DNA of 64,000 nt from an uncultured Bacteroidales bacterium (GTDB lineage Bacteria > Bacteroidota > Bacteroidia > Bacteroidales > Paludibacteraceae): NCBI GenBank assembly GCA_900316995.1, contig ONEZ01000008.1:1-64000 (forward strand), in the 5' to 3' direction. Positions 52,931 through 61,311 of this stretch are shown here, in pieces; positions within the stretch are counted from its first letter, which is position 1; every line of letters starts with the position of its first letter. The notes beneath the pieces were generated by a model that made no database searches, was not told the DNA's origin, and worked only from the letters and a program-made list of their open reading frames with translations. A program made the translations under genes and the position numbers.

Positions 52931-54403
52931 ATGAGAAGAGAGCAGAACATATTTAGGGAGCTTGACTGGATAACCATAGGGATATGGCTTATAATGGTGG
53001 TTTGTGGATGGTTTACCATATACGCAGCTTGCTTTGATTTTGAGAATTATGGAGTGTTTGACCTCAGCCTGCGTCACGGTCAGCAGATAATATGGATTGG
53101 CATTTCTATTGTGGCGGCAGTAATAATGCTGGTGTTTGATACCAAGTTCTATAGCAATATAGCGCCGTTCTTCTACTTGCTCATGATTATAGTGCTGTTT
53201 GTAACCATATTTGTGGCACCCGATGTCAAAGGCTCCCACTCATGGATACAGATAGGCGGTTTCAGGATGCAGCCTGCAGAGTTTGCAAAATACGCCACAG
53301 CCTTGGCGTTGTCAAAATATATGAGCTCATACGGGTATGACGTGCGCAAGACCAAGGATTTCTGGCTTACGGCACTGCTTATAGGTGCCCCAATGCTTAT
53401 AATAATAGGGCAGCAGGAGACAGGTTCTGCTCTTGTATTTGCAGTGTTTGTACTTGTGCTCTACAGAGAGGGGCTTAACGGAGATTTCCTTATCTACGGG
53501 GCTCTTGCCGCTCTCTTCTTTGTGCTGGTCATAAGGTACAATAATCTGCCACAAGACCCTGATGCTGTGGTTCTTGAGCAGACTGGCTATACATACGTAT
53601 TCTTTTTGGCCGTGCTGACGGGTGTGTTCCAGATAGTGCGTTACACTAAGGATTCATTGTTTCTAAAGGTCTATCTTGCTGTGAATATAGGTATATGGGT
53701 GGTATGTCTCATTATTAAGGCTGCCATGCCGTCTAAACTATCCTACACCTTTATTTCCTCTATATCATTCTTAACAAGCGCCATTTTATTCATATTCTTC
53801 TCCTTTATAAGAAGGAGTAAGGCATACCTTCTCATTGTTTTGTTCTTTGTGGGTACAGCGGGTCTATGCTATGCATCTGACTACGCATTTGATAATGTTT
53901 TGCAACCACATCAGCAGATACGTATTAAGGTGGTTTTAGGGCTTGAAGATGACCCTCAAGGGGCTGGTTATAATGTGCGTCAGGCTAAGATAGCCATAGG
54001 GTCAGGAGGCTTTGCCGGAAAGGGTTTTCTAAACGGAACGCAGACCAAACTTAACTATGTGCCGGAGCAGCATACAGACTTCATATTCTGCACCATTGGT
54101 GAAGAGAAGGGTTTCATAGGCACCACAGGAGTGATTTTGCTCTATGTGATATTTATCTTACGTCTAATAACGCTTGCGGAGCGGCAGCGTTCAAAATTCA
54201 GCAGGATATACGGTTACTCTGTGGCGTGCATATTCTTCTTCCACTTTTGCATCAACATAGGCATGGTGATTGGCATTCTGCCTGTTATAGGCATACCTTT
54301 GCCATTTTTCAGTTACGGTGGATCCTCTATGCTCGCGTTTACAATCCTGCTGTTCACATTCATCAAGCTTGACACACAGAGAATGGATACTCTTGCAGCT
54401 TAG
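52931..54403 (+). CDS. rodA: Peptidoglycan glycosyltransferase RodA (SEDS family)
   Basis: The 490-residue inner-membrane enzyme has ten or more helices. SEDS hallmarks are KGSHSWIQIGGFRMQPAEFAK in two blocks (about 97-117), QQETGSALVFAVFVLVLYREG, and the C-terminal PEQHTDFIFCTIGEEKG with IPLPFFSYGGSS (about 455-466). It polymerises lipid II with its partner PBP2. It is longer than E. coli RodA because of a central extra segment (about 195-300), as I recall for Bacteroidetes homologues. It converges with ispB, overlapping it by 4 bp. Confidence 0.95.
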   Translation: MRREQNIFRELDWITIGIWLIMVVCGWFTIYAACFDFENYGVFDLSLRHGQQIIWIGISIVAAVIMLVFDTKFYSNIAPFFYLLMIIVLFVTIFVAPDVKGSHSWIQIGGFRMQPAEFAKYATALALSKYMSSYGYDVRKTKDFWLTALLIGAPMLIIIGQQETGSALVFAVFVLVLYREGLNGDFLIYGALAALFFVLVIRYNNLPQDPDAVVLEQTGYTYVFFLAVLTGVFQIVRYTKDSLFLKVYLAVNIGIWVVCLIIKAAMPSKLSYTFISSISFLTSAILFIFFSFIRRSKAYLLIVLFFVGTAGLCYASDYAFDNVLQPHQQIRIKVVLGLEDDPQGAGYNVRQAKIAIGSGGFAGKGFLNGTQTKLNYVPEQHTDFIFCTIGEEKGFIGTTGVILLYVIFILRLITLAERQRSKFSRIYGYSVACIFFFHFCINIGMVIGILPVIGIPLPFFSYGGSSMLAFTILLFTFIKLDTQRMDTLAA

Positions 54404-55359
54404 AACTTACGTTTAGACAGATAGCCTATATAGGCACGTATTGCGGTGGAGTACCTTGAAGGCGGAATGACCTCCACCATATCAAGCGCACGCTGTTGCA
54501 GGGCTTCTAAACGCTTTTGTGCGTAATCAATGCCACCCATATCCCAAGCGGCTTTTTGAAGATAGTTTACATCGCCTTCATCTATGGCTGACAGTATAGC
54601 TGTTTTTACCGTAGTGTCAGAATTATTGTAAACATAGATAAGCGGTAGGGTTATCTTGCCTTCAAGCAGATCCTTGCAGGCGGTTTTTCCTGTTTGTGCG
54701 TCTGGAGTAAAATCAAAAATATCATCCTTTATCTGGAAACAGAGACCAATCTGCTCGCCTAACGCAGTGAGTCTCAATTCCTTCTCCATGTCGGTGTTTT
54801 TTGATGTGATGGCACCTATCTTGCCACAAGCGGCAAAAAGCGCAGCAGTCTTATGACGTATCACATTAAAGTAGGCGTTTTCATCAAAGAGCTTCTGCTT
54901 GGTGTTTTCCATCTGGTATATCTCCCCCTCTGAAAGCTGGCGGCCAAGGTTTGCAAGTGTTTTGAAAACTCCCACGTTTTCTGTTTTTGCTGCTTCATCA
55001 AGGGCTGTTGCAAGCATATAGTCACCTCCAAGTATTGAGACTTTGTTGTTAAACAGCGCCTTAAGGGATGGCATCCCTCGTCTCTCATCACTGTCGTCCA
55101 CTACATCATCATGCACCAGCGATGCAGCGTGCAGCAGCTCCAGAGCCACGGCAGCATGTATTGTACTCTGGGTAATGCCCCCGCAAATACCTGCGGTAAG
55201 CAGTACAAGTAGCGGTCGCATCTGCTTGCCCTGACTCTGCTTTGTGTGCTCAAGCAGAATGTTCAAGGTGGGGTTTGCGGAGTTCAGCACATTATTGTAT
55301 GTGCTCTGATATAGCAGGAATGAATCCTGAATAGGGGCTTTTATTTCTGATAAAGACAT
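54400..55359 (-). CDS. ispB: Polyprenyl (octaprenyl-type) diphosphate synthase
   Basis: The start is set at the ATG at 55359 (MSLSEIKAPIQDSFL). A longer in-frame reading to 55428 would translate a 7-bp tandem repeat and is doubtful. The 319-residue prenyltransferase makes the long isoprenoid tail of menaquinone. The aspartate-rich motifs are LVHDDVVDDSDERRG (about 80-94) and FQIKDDIFDF (about 205-214), both needed for magnesium-diphosphate binding. Chain length cannot be read securely from sequence. The repeat lies 6 bp upstream of the start. Confidence 0.93.
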   Translation of the reverse strand: MSLSEIKAPIQDSFLLYQSTYNNVLNSANPTLNILLEHTKQSQGKQMRPLLVLLTAGICGGITQSTIHAAVALELLHAASLVHDDVVDDSDERRGMPSLKALFNNKVSILGGDYMLATALDEAAKTENVGVFKTLANLGRQLSEGEIYQMENTKQKLFDENAYFNVIRHKTAALFAACGKIGAITSKNTDMEKELRLTALGEQIGLCFQIKDDIFDFTPDAQTGKTACKDLLEGKITLPLIYVYNNSDTTVKTAILSAIDEGDVNYLQKAAWDMGGIDYAQKRLEALQQRALDMVEVIPPSRYSTAIRAYIGYLSKRKF

Positions 55360-55364
55360 ATTCA

Positions 55365-55427
55365 GTTGACATTTGACAGTTGACAGTTGACATTTGACAG
55401 TTGACATTTGATAGTTGACAGTTGACA
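55365..55427. repeat. 7-bp tandem repeat upstream of ispB
   Basis: Nine head-to-tail heptamers of (G/T)TTGACA run without interruption from 55365 to 55427, with a single internal variant (TTTGATA at 55407-55413). The array ends 6 bp from the ispB start codon and could be read in frame as an N-terminal extension. Units of 7 bp change the reading frame when gained or lost. Confidence 0.9.
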
Positions 55428-55488
55428 ATTGTTACTCCTAAACTTCTGAACTTATTTAGGTTGCTGCAAAAGTAGTAATAAAATTTCT

Positions 55489-55496
55489 TATCTTTG
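55489..55496 (+). promoter_or_regulatory. Promoter -7 element before methylmalonyl-CoA decarboxylase gene
   Basis: TATCTTTG fits TAnnTTTG. It lies 27 bp before the ATG at 55524. A TTG at 55461-55463 is at 25 bp, slightly far for the consensus. Confidence 0.4.
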
Positions 55497-55523
55497 CATC
55501 GTTGAATTAAAATTTGTATAACT

Positions 55524-56321
55524 ATGGTAATTGGAACGGAAATTAAAGACAAAATCTGCTTTATTGAGATGCAGGACGCAAAGCATCTTAACTGTTTGAG
55601 TGAGGAGTTATGCACGGAGATGCGTGAGGCACTTGACAACGCATACAAAAATGAGTGCGTGGGAGTTGTTATCAAGTCACAAATAAACCATGGAGTGTGG
55701 AGCGCAGGTCATAATATAAAGGAGCTGCCTACAGACGGTCATGACCCTCTTGCATATAATGTGGCTATGGAGAAACTGCTACGTAAGGTGCAGGATCTTC
55801 CTATACCCGTTATAGCATACGTTGAGGGTACAGTATGGGGCGGCGCATGTGATCTCTGCCTATCATGTGATATGATTGTAGCAGTTGATACTGCCACATT
55901 TGCCATTACACCGGCAAAAATAGGTATCCCGTATAACGCATCTGGTATTATGCACTTTATTAACCAATTAGGTATAAACAAGGCTCGTGAGATGTTCTTT
56001 ACAGGTATGCCTATTCAGGCCGCCGATGCGCTGAACGTAGGTCTTCTTAACGCTATTGCGCCTATCGAGGAGCTCCCGCAGCTGCTTGAAGATCGTTTCC
56101 TGAACCCGCTGCGCCGCAATTCAGTGCTCTCCATAAGCGCCATCAAGCGTCAGTTCCGCATACTGTCACGTGCAGCTACTGTGATATCGTCAGAAAGTTT
56201 TGAGAAGATAAACTCATTCCGTGAAAAGGTTTACCGTGGTGCTGACTACGCAGAGGGCATTAACGCATTTCTTGAGAAACGCACCCCTCAATACACGGGC
56301 AAGGCGTCTGATTTGGACTAA
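55524..56321 (+). CDS. scpB: Methylmalonyl-CoA decarboxylase (enoyl-CoA hydratase family)
   Basis: The 265-residue crotonase-fold enzyme resembles E. coli ScpB (YgfG), which decarboxylates methylmalonyl-CoA to propionyl-CoA. The segments VIAYVEGTVWGGACDLCLSCDMIVA (two blocks, about 93-117) and TPAKIGIPYNASGIMHFINQ are the diagnostic ones, with the oxyanion-hole glycines in VWGGA. Propionate formation from succinate through methylmalonyl-CoA is usual in gut Bacteroidales. The C terminus runs beyond the fold to KASDLD. The remnant of a dehydrogenase follows 10 bp later. Confidence 0.88.
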   Translation: MVIGTEIKDKICFIEMQDAKHLNCLSEELCTEMREALDNAYKNECVGVVIKSQINHGVWSAGHNIKELPTDGHDPLAYNVAMEKLLRKVQDLPIPVIAYVEGTVWGGACDLCLSCDMIVAVDTATFAITPAKIGIPYNASGIMHFINQLGINKAREMFFTGMPIQAADALNVGLLNAIAPIEELPQLLEDRFLNPLRRNSVLSISAIKRQFRILSRAATVISSESFEKINSFREKVYRGADYAEGINAFLEKRTPQYTGKASDLD

Positions 56322-56331
56322 GGTTTTGGCT

Positions 56332-56474
56332 ATGAAAAAGACAGTATTTATTACAGGAGCCTCGTCTGGTATAGGCGAGGCTTGTGCGGTAAAATTTGCA
56401 TCGCAAGGGTAATAGCTGAAATGGAGATTCTTGCCACTAATCAAGCCTCGGTACAGATGGTTTATAGAGGTTGA
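56332..56474 (+). pseudogene. Short-chain dehydrogenase remnant with internal deletion
   Basis: The first 26 codons (56332-56409) encode the NAD(P)-binding start of a classical SDR, MKKTVFITGASSGIGEACA, then reach a TAA. In another frame the DNA directly behind encodes IAEMEILATNQASVQMVYRG and a TGA (ending 56474), which looks like the C terminus of a YdfG-type SDR. About 200 codons in the middle are missing, and the two ends are joined out of frame near 56405-56415. It is therefore an internal-deletion pseudogene rather than a short peptide gene. Confidence 0.75.
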
Positions 56475-56529
56475 ATGCAAGTTTTTGCAAAAAAAACTAC
56501 AAATTCTTTGGTTTTGAAAATATTTTGCA

Positions 56530-56538
56530 CTACTTTTG
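56530..56538 (+). promoter_or_regulatory. Promoter of tRNA-Phe
   Basis: TACTTTTG (56531-56538) matches TAnnTTTG, with TTG of the upstream GGTTTTGAAA at roughly the right distance. Transcription would start close to the tRNA 5' end at 56553. Confidence 0.55.
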
Positions 56539-56552
56539 CAGTCCCAAACCAA

Positions 56553-56625
56553 GGTGCCATAGCTCAGATGGTAGAGCAAAGGACTGAAAATCCTTGTGTC
56601 CCCGGTTCGATTCCTGGTGGCACCA
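56553..56625 (+). tRNA. tRNA-Phe (GAA)
   Basis: A 73-nt cloverleaf: acceptor arms GGTGCCA (56553-56559) and TGGCACC (56618-56624) pair fully, with discriminator A. The anticodon stem-loop is AAGGA-CTGAAAA-TCCTT, with anticodon GAA (Phe). The T arm holds GGTTCGATTCC. CCA is not encoded and must be added after transcription. A terminator follows at 56635. Confidence 0.97.
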
Positions 56626-56634
56626 CAAAAGAAA

Positions 56635-56667
56635 CCCTGATTTTCAACAGAAAGTCAGGGCTTTTTA
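56635..56667 (+). terminator. Terminator of tRNA-Phe
   Basis: CCCTGA (56635-56640) and TCAGGG (56655-56660) form a stem with a 14-nt loop followed by CTTTTTATT. It ends the tRNA transcript and overlaps the 3' end of the convergent lpxH gene. Confidence 0.75.
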
Positions 56668-57435
56668 TTCCTCAGTCTCAAAAAACTCTAAAGTAAAGTT
56701 CTCTCCATCCCATACGCCGTAGGAGTATTTGTCTATCCAGTCTCCAAGATAGACCACACGCTTCTTGTCTTTAAGCATCAGGTCAAGAAGTACGTGGCGG
56801 TGTCCGAATATAAAGAAGTCTATTGTGGGGTCTTTCTTGAGTGTCTCCTTGGCAAACTGCACCAGGTACTCCTTGTCCTCACCTAAATATTGAGCACTCT
56901 CCTGTGTGTGCCTTCCAAGGCGGTTGCTTTTAGACCACCATAGGCCAAACTTCATGCTGATTGATGGATGAATGGTGCTGTAAAGCCTCTGGATGAAGCG
57001 GCTGTGGAAAAAAGCCTGCATTATGCGAACTGACAGCGGGCGGTAACCCACCATATCGCCGTGGCTGATAAAGAACTTCTTGCCGTCAAACTCCTGAATG
57101 TCATAATCACCGTAAACTTTCATGCCAATCTCTTTCTCCAGATAGCCGAATGTCCATAAATCATGGTTCCCCTTAAAGAAGTGAAGCCTTATACCGCTGT
57201 CAGCCAGTTCAGACATCTTGCCGAGCAGCCTTGTAAAGCCTTTTGGAGCATAGTGGTTGTACTCATACCAGAAGTCAAAGATGTCACCCAGAAAATAGAT
57301 GTCGGAAGCGTCAGCTTTGGCAAAGTCAAGGAATCTGACAAGTTTCAGTTCTCTCTCTCTGTCACAAAAATTGAAAGCCTGACTGCCTAAATGAGCGTCA
57401 GAAACAAAATATCTTTTTCTCTTTTCCGTTATCAT
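56665..57435 (-). CDS. lpxH: UDP-2,3-diacylglucosamine hydrolase
   Basis: A 256-residue calcineurin-like phosphoesterase that releases UMP from UDP-2,3-diacylglucosamine to give lipid X in lipid A synthesis, acting at the inner membrane surface. Metal-binding motifs are SDAHLGSQ (about 12-19), FLGDIFDFWYE (about 47-57), KGNHDLW (about 88-94), ISHGDMVGYR and FGHRHV near 210. It diverges from the LysE gene. Confidence 0.92.
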   Translation of the reverse strand: MITEKRKRYFVSDAHLGSQAFNFCDRERELKLVRFLDFAKADASDIYFLGDIFDFWYEYNHYAPKGFTRLLGKMSELADSGIRLHFFKGNHDLWTFGYLEKEIGMKVYGDYDIQEFDGKKFFISHGDMVGYRPLSVRIMQAFFHSRFIQRLYSTIHPSISMKFGLWWSKSNRLGRHTQESAQYLGEDKEYLVQFAKETLKKDPTIDFFIFGHRHVLLDLMLKDKKRVVYLGDWIDKYSYGVWDGENFTLEFFETEE

Positions 57436-57440
57436 CTGTG

Positions 57441-57488
57441 CAAATATACAAAAAAAATTGTCTTCTTTGATGAGATTTACTATCTTTG
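57441..57488. promoter_or_regulatory. Divergent promoters of lpxH and the LysE gene
   Basis: On the plus strand TTG (57458-57460), 20 bp, TATCTTTG (57481-57488) is a perfect consensus 9 bp before the LysE-gene ATG at 57498. On the minus strand TATATTTG (57441-57448) is 5 bp from the lpxH ATG. Both transcripts would have almost no leader. Confidence 0.55.
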
Positions 57489-57497
57489 TGTTTCAAT

Positions 57498-58148
57498 ATG
57501 CTTCTTAGTACTATAACACAAGGCTTCATTATAGGGCTCTGTACCTCAGCACCGGTAGGCCCTATAGCTATTCTGTGCATCCAGCGGACACTCCAAAACG
57601 GACGCAAAACCGGATTTATATCTGGTTTGGGAGCTGCCAGCTCAGACTTTGTCTATGCCATAATAGCCATGTTCGGACTGGCGTTTGTTATGGATTTTAT
57701 TCAAACTCATGAGTTTCTTATCCAGTTAGTTGGCGCCATTGTGATTATGGCGTTTGGCATATTCATATTTTTCCAGAACCCTACCAAGGGGCTGCGCAAG
57801 CGCCAGAGTACAAGCAGTACCACATACTTTCATGAGTACCTAACGTCATTTGCGCTTACCATAACCAATCCGCTTATGATATTCCTGTTTCTGGGTCTCT
57901 ACGCTCGTATGGAGTTTCTGGTGGAACCGGCAGGCTGGTGGGAGGTGGTGCTTGGCATGCTTGCCATTCTTGCAGGCTCCACTGCATGGTGGTTCACCAT
58001 AACACTTATTGCCAGCACATTTCATAACAAATTCAATATACGAGGTCTCTGGATTCTTAATAAAATAACAGGCACCCTTATATTTGTAATAGCCTTGATA
58101 AGCCTTATACTCACACTTACGGGCAACTCACTAACCACATCAATATGA
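57498..58148 (+). CDS. LysE/RhtB family amino-acid exporter
   Basis: The ATG at 57498 (MLLSTITQGFIIGLCTSAPVGPIAI) is preferred over an upstream TTG. The 216-residue inner-membrane protein has about six helices and the LysE-family N-terminal motif GxxxGPxxxxxxRRTLxxGRKxGxxxGLGA, visible here as SAPVGPIAILCIQRTLQNGR and GLGAASSDF. These transporters export amino acids or related metabolites. The substrate is unknown. It overlaps the glycosyltransferase gene by 4 bp. Confidence 0.87.
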   Translation: MLLSTITQGFIIGLCTSAPVGPIAILCIQRTLQNGRKTGFISGLGAASSDFVYAIIAMFGLAFVMDFIQTHEFLIQLVGAIVIMAFGIFIFFQNPTKGLRKRQSTSSTTYFHEYLTSFALTITNPLMIFLFLGLYARMEFLVEPAGWWEVVLGMLAILAGSTAWWFTITLIASTFHNKFNIRGLWILNKITGTLIFVIALISLILTLTGNSLTTSI

Positions 58149-59095
58149 TAAAGCCGGTCATTATTGCATGTGCCTTCAATGAGCAGAGGAATATTGAGAG
58201 TTTTCTTAAGGCATTGAGTGCCCAAACTCACGGTGAATTCAGCCTTTTTTTGATTGATGACGGCTCCGTCGATGCAACCTTCAGCATAGCTTATGACTAT
58301 ATAAAAAGCCATAATATCAGCCACTTTAACTTGCAGAAAAAGGAGCATATTGGGAAAGAGAAGTGCCTGCAGGAGGCTATTCTTTCTATAGAGGACAATA
58401 ACACACTTATCCTGATCACCGATGCAGACTGCCAGCCTCACACAAGGTGGGTGGAGTGTATGGTAAGAAAGTATGAGGAGAGTGAGGCTGATATGTTGAT
58501 AGGGCCTGTTGTTATTGAGGATTCACATCTGTTTCAGGCTACTGAGTTTCTGAGTATAGAGGCTGTAACCCTTGGCAGCGCAGCTGTAGGACATCCGCTT
58601 ATGTGCGGAGGTGCCAATATGGGTTTCACAAAAACTGCATACCTTAAGGCAAGAGAGTATATGCCTGGCCATTTCTCAAACGGAGGTGACATGTACCTGC
58701 TTGAGGCTATGAAGAAACTGAAAATGCGAATAGCACCAGTAATGTCAAATCACGCCATTGTGGTTACTAAAGGGGCGGAGACGGTGGCGGAGTTTATTAG
58801 CCAGCGCACCCGTTGGGCAGGCAAGGCGCCAAATTACACTGATTGGGAGATAATAGCCGCAGGTTTGATAACTGTTATGATACAAGCCTCTCTTATAGCC
58901 GCCTTAATAGGAGCCATTTTCCTCCCTCAGTTACTATATATATGGCTTGTAAAGATTATTATAGATTTTATTATACTTGGTGTAACGGCATATAAAATTG
59001 AAAAAACAAAGCTGATACAATACATTCTTCCTGTAAGTATCGTCTATCCTTTTTATGTGACTACCACACTTATAATAGCGTTTTTTAGAAAATGA
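58145..59095 (+). CDS. Family 2 glycosyltransferase, membrane anchored
   Basis: The 316-residue protein has an N-terminal GT-A domain (about 1-225): nucleotide-binding LIDDGSVDATF (about 37-47), the metal-binding TDADCQPHTRW (about 96-106), GGANMGFTK and the QRTRWAGKAP acceptor-site motif (about 220-229). Three C-terminal membrane helices (about 240-310) follow. It looks like a processive or lipid-linked sugar transferase of the inner membrane. The product is unknown. It overlaps the LysE and M28 genes by 4 bp each. Confidence 0.88.
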   Translation: MIKPVIIACAFNEQRNIESFLKALSAQTHGEFSLFLIDDGSVDATFSIAYDYIKSHNISHFNLQKKEHIGKEKCLQEAILSIEDNNTLILITDADCQPHTRWVECMVRKYEESEADMLIGPVVIEDSHLFQATEFLSIEAVTLGSAAVGHPLMCGGANMGFTKTAYLKAREYMPGHFSNGGDMYLLEAMKKLKMRIAPVMSNHAIVVTKGAETVAEFISQRTRWAGKAPNYTDWEIIAAGLITVMIQASLIAALIGAIFLPQLLYIWLVKIIIDFIILGVTAYKIEKTKLIQYILPVSIVYPFYVTTTLIIAFFRK

Positions 59096-60045
59096 AACGG
59101 ATTATCACACTAATACTTGTTGCAGTTACTCTGCTTGCATCGTGTAACACAGATAGCCAAAACAGCAACACGGCAAGCGGCAAGCCACGCTATAGGGCCT
59201 TTAACGCTGATAGTTGCTATGTTTTTCTCACACGCCAGACAGACATGGGGGCGCGTGTCATGAACACTCCAGCCCATGAAAAGTGTAAGGAATATATATC
59301 CACCACCGCTGAGAGATTTGGGGCGTCTGTATCCGTTCAAGAAGCAGACCTTAAAGCATACGACGGAACCATTCTCAAGAGTGCTAATATAATAGCGTCC
59401 ATGCATCCTGAGATGGCTAACCGAATACTCGTGGCTGCTCATTATGACAGCCGCCCTTGGTGTGATGAGGAACTGCTTAAAGAGGACTCAAAGCAGCCCG
59501 TGCTCGGCGCAAATGACGGCGCCAGTGGTGTGGCAGTAATGCTTGAACTCATGCGCACCATTGAGTGGGATTCCATAAGAACGGGGGTGGATTTCATTTT
59601 CATTGATGCAGAAGACTATGGCGTCAGCGATGTGGAGAACAGTTTCTGCCTTGGTTCCCAACACTGGGCAAAAGGTGTTAAAAACAGTGGGGCGAAGTAT
59701 CGTTTTGGAATACTTCTTGACATGGTGGGCGCCCCCGATGCTCAATTTTACAGGGACCAGGTTTCAGACTATTATGCCAAAGATATTGTTGACTTAGTGT
59801 GGAAGGAGGCGGAGAGACTTGGCTTTGGAGATATGTTTGTGAACTCTGCAGGTGGCGGTATCACTGATGACCACTACTACATTAACAAGATTGCAGGGAT
59901 TCCATGCATTGATATTATTCACTTTGTCCCAGGGCAAGGATTTCCTGAAACATGGCATACACAACATGACACCCCTGACCATATATCAGCAGAAACCCTT
60001 TGTAAAGTGGGAGAGGTGGTTGGAAATGTAATTTATAAGTTCTGA
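59092..60045 (+). CDS. M28 family lipoprotein, glutaminyl cyclase-like
   Basis: The 317-residue lipoprotein (lipobox LLASC, Cys 18) has the M28 zinc-aminopeptidase fold. Likely zinc ligands and neighbours are AAHYDSRPW (about 114-122), [16 protein letters not shown] (about 138-153), FIDAEDYG (about 170-177) and [11 protein letters not shown] near the C terminus. This set is close to bacterial type II glutaminyl-peptide cyclotransferases such as that of Porphyromonas, which convert N-terminal Gln of exported proteins to pyroglutamate. An aminopeptidase cannot be excluded. rnhB starts 1 bp later. Confidence 0.8.
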   Translation: MKRIITLILVAVTLLASCNTDSQNSNTASGKPRYRAFNADSCYVFLTRQTDMGARVMNTPAHEKCKEYISTTAERFGASVSVQEADLKAYDGTILKSANIIASMHPEMANRILVAAHYDSRPWCDEELLKEDSKQPVLGANDGASGVAVMLELMRTIEWDSIRTGVDFIFIDAEDYGVSDVENSFCLGSQHWAKGVKNSGAKYRFGILLDMVGAPDAQFYRDQVSDYYAKDIVDLVWKEAERLGFGDMFVNSAGGGITDDHYYINKIAGIPCIDIIHFVPGQGFPETWHTQHDTPDHISAETLCKVGEVVGNVIYKF

Positions 60046-60046
60046 T

Positions 60047-60622
60047 ATGCTGTTGCCATACTTCAAAGAGGGTGTGATAGAGTGCGGCTGTGATGAGGCA
60101 GGCCGTGGCTGCCTTGCCGGTCCTGTTTATGCGGCCGCAGTTATTCTGCCGCCTGATTTCAGTAATGACCTGCTTAATGATTCAAAACAGCTCACAGAGA
60201 AACAGAGATATGAGCTACGTCCTATCATAGAGCAGAGCGCAGTGGCTTGGGCGGTAGGGGTGGCATCGGCCGAGGAGATAGACAGTATAAACATACTTAA
60301 AGCCTCCTTCCTTGCCATGACAAGGGCTGTGAATGCTCTAAAGGTAAAACCGGAATATCTGATTATTGACGGCAACCGCTTCTACAACACCACTGGCATT
60401 CCGTATAACACAATTGTGAAGGGAGATGGCAAATATATGTCAATAGCGGCGGCATCGGTGCTTGCAAAAACCTACCGTGATGACTACATGAACGCCATAG
60501 CCGCAGAACACCCCGCCTACGGCTGGGAGATTAACAAGGGCTACCCTACAAAAAAACATCGAGCGGCAATAGCGGAGCATGGAGTATCCCCCTATCACCG
60601 CAAGACATTCAGGCTACTGTAA
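60047..60622 (+). CDS. rnhB: Ribonuclease HII
   Basis: A 191-residue endonuclease that cuts RNA in RNA-DNA hybrids, including single ribonucleotides. The active-site acidic residues are in [18 protein letters not shown] (about 15-32), [20 protein letters not shown] (about 105-113) and [12 protein letters not shown]. Residue Gly-Arg-Gly before the Cys is the ribonucleotide-sensing GRG motif. Length is standard. It is the last gene of the 57.5-60.6 kb plus-strand run. Confidence 0.96.
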   Translation: MLLPYFKEGVIECGCDEAGRGCLAGPVYAAAVILPPDFSNDLLNDSKQLTEKQRYELRPIIEQSAVAWAVGVASAEEIDSINILKASFLAMTRAVNALKVKPEYLIIDGNRFYNTTGIPYNTIVKGDGKYMSIAAASVLAKTYRDDYMNAIAAEHPAYGWEINKGYPTKKHRAAIAEHGVSPYHRKTFRLL

Positions 60623-60656
60623 TTTTTTTCATTATACTAACTAAATCAAAGCGACT

Positions 60657-61085
60657 ATGAAATTTTTAGGTAAATGGCAGTTAAAGGCTATGGAGTACAT
60701 TGAAATAGAGAATGACGCTCCAAAAAAGGTGATTAAAACACGTGAGCAGTTCCTTGAGAGTGAAGACAGCGAAGAGCGCATGATGGGTACAGCCATCTAT
60801 GAGTTTACAGAAGACGGACAGTTTATTCATAAGATTCCGCTACCAGAGGGAATGTCAATGGATGAACTGAGTGACGAGGAGAAGGAGGCGCTTGGACCCG
60901 ACGGCCTCTTTACCGTAGAATCAAAAGAGTGGAAAGAGGAGGACGGCAAGATTCTGATTAATTCAGAAGAGTTCCGTGAAATATGCGGTGAGGAGCAATC
61001 TCCTTGGGATGAGGTGGTGGAAAACGCCGATGGAACCATTCTCTACAAGGCAGCGTTCCCTATGACACTTGAGAGATTGAAATAA
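60657..61085 (+). CDS. Small acidic protein of unknown function
   Basis: The 142-residue soluble protein (MKFLGKWQLKAMEYIE) is strongly acidic. The first part, with LGKWQLK and MGTAIYEFTEDGQFIHKIPLP, resembles lipocalin-like calycin strands, followed by a Glu/Asp-rich loop (about 65-80, SMDELSDEEKEALGPDG) and more strands. No signal peptide was seen. It may be a cytosolic lipocalin-like protein, but no function can be assigned. The ORF is supported by a clear start 34 bp after rnhB and by sense-strand codon use. Confidence 0.65.
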   Translation: MKFLGKWQLKAMEYIEIENDAPKKVIKTREQFLESEDSEERMMGTAIYEFTEDGQFIHKIPLPEGMSMDELSDEEKEALGPDGLFTVESKEWKEEDGKILINSEEFREICGEEQSPWDEVVENADGTILYKAAFPMTLERLK

Positions 61086-61090
61086 AATCC

Positions 61091-61304
61091 AGTAATCCCT
61101 ATTGCATAAGTAAGCGTTTCCACCCGCGGAAACGTATAGCGGGAGGGACCCATAGGGTCACAGACCCGTATGGGAGGGCCGAATTACTCAGCAAATGAGA
61201 GCAGAAGCAAAGCTTGCTTTGATTATGCCGAATGTAGCGAGTAATCACCGAAGGTAATGCCACCTCACAGAGGGGTTGAGTCTTACGATGCAATAGGGAT
61301 TACT
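61091..61304. repeat. Structured element closed by a perfect 17-bp inverted repeat
   Basis: AGTAATCCCTATTGCAT (61091-61107) returns as its exact inverse complement at 61288-61304. Inside are further stems: TAAG/CTTA continuing the main stem, CGTTTCC/GGAAACG (61115-61134), CCCATA-GGGT/ACCC-TATGGG (61149-61174), ATTACTC/GAGTAAT (61183-61245) enclosing AAGCAA/TTGCTT (61205-61219), and CCTC/GAGG (61263-61273). It fills the gap between convergent genes. It could end transcription from both sides, but its size suggests a repeat element or structured RNA. Confidence 0.8.
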
Positions 61305-61311
61305 AGTTTTC

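Noticed and set aside
55365-55427. CRISPR array
   Set aside because: Units are 7 bp with no spacers and no cas genes nearby. It is a simple tandem repeat.
55360-55428. N-terminal extension of IspB
   Set aside because: It consists only of translated 7-bp repeats. The family start is at 55359.
56553-56625. tRNA-Phe as an attachment site of a genomic island
   Set aside because: No integrase and no copy of the tRNA 3' end were noticed in the window. Neighbours are ordinary housekeeping genes.
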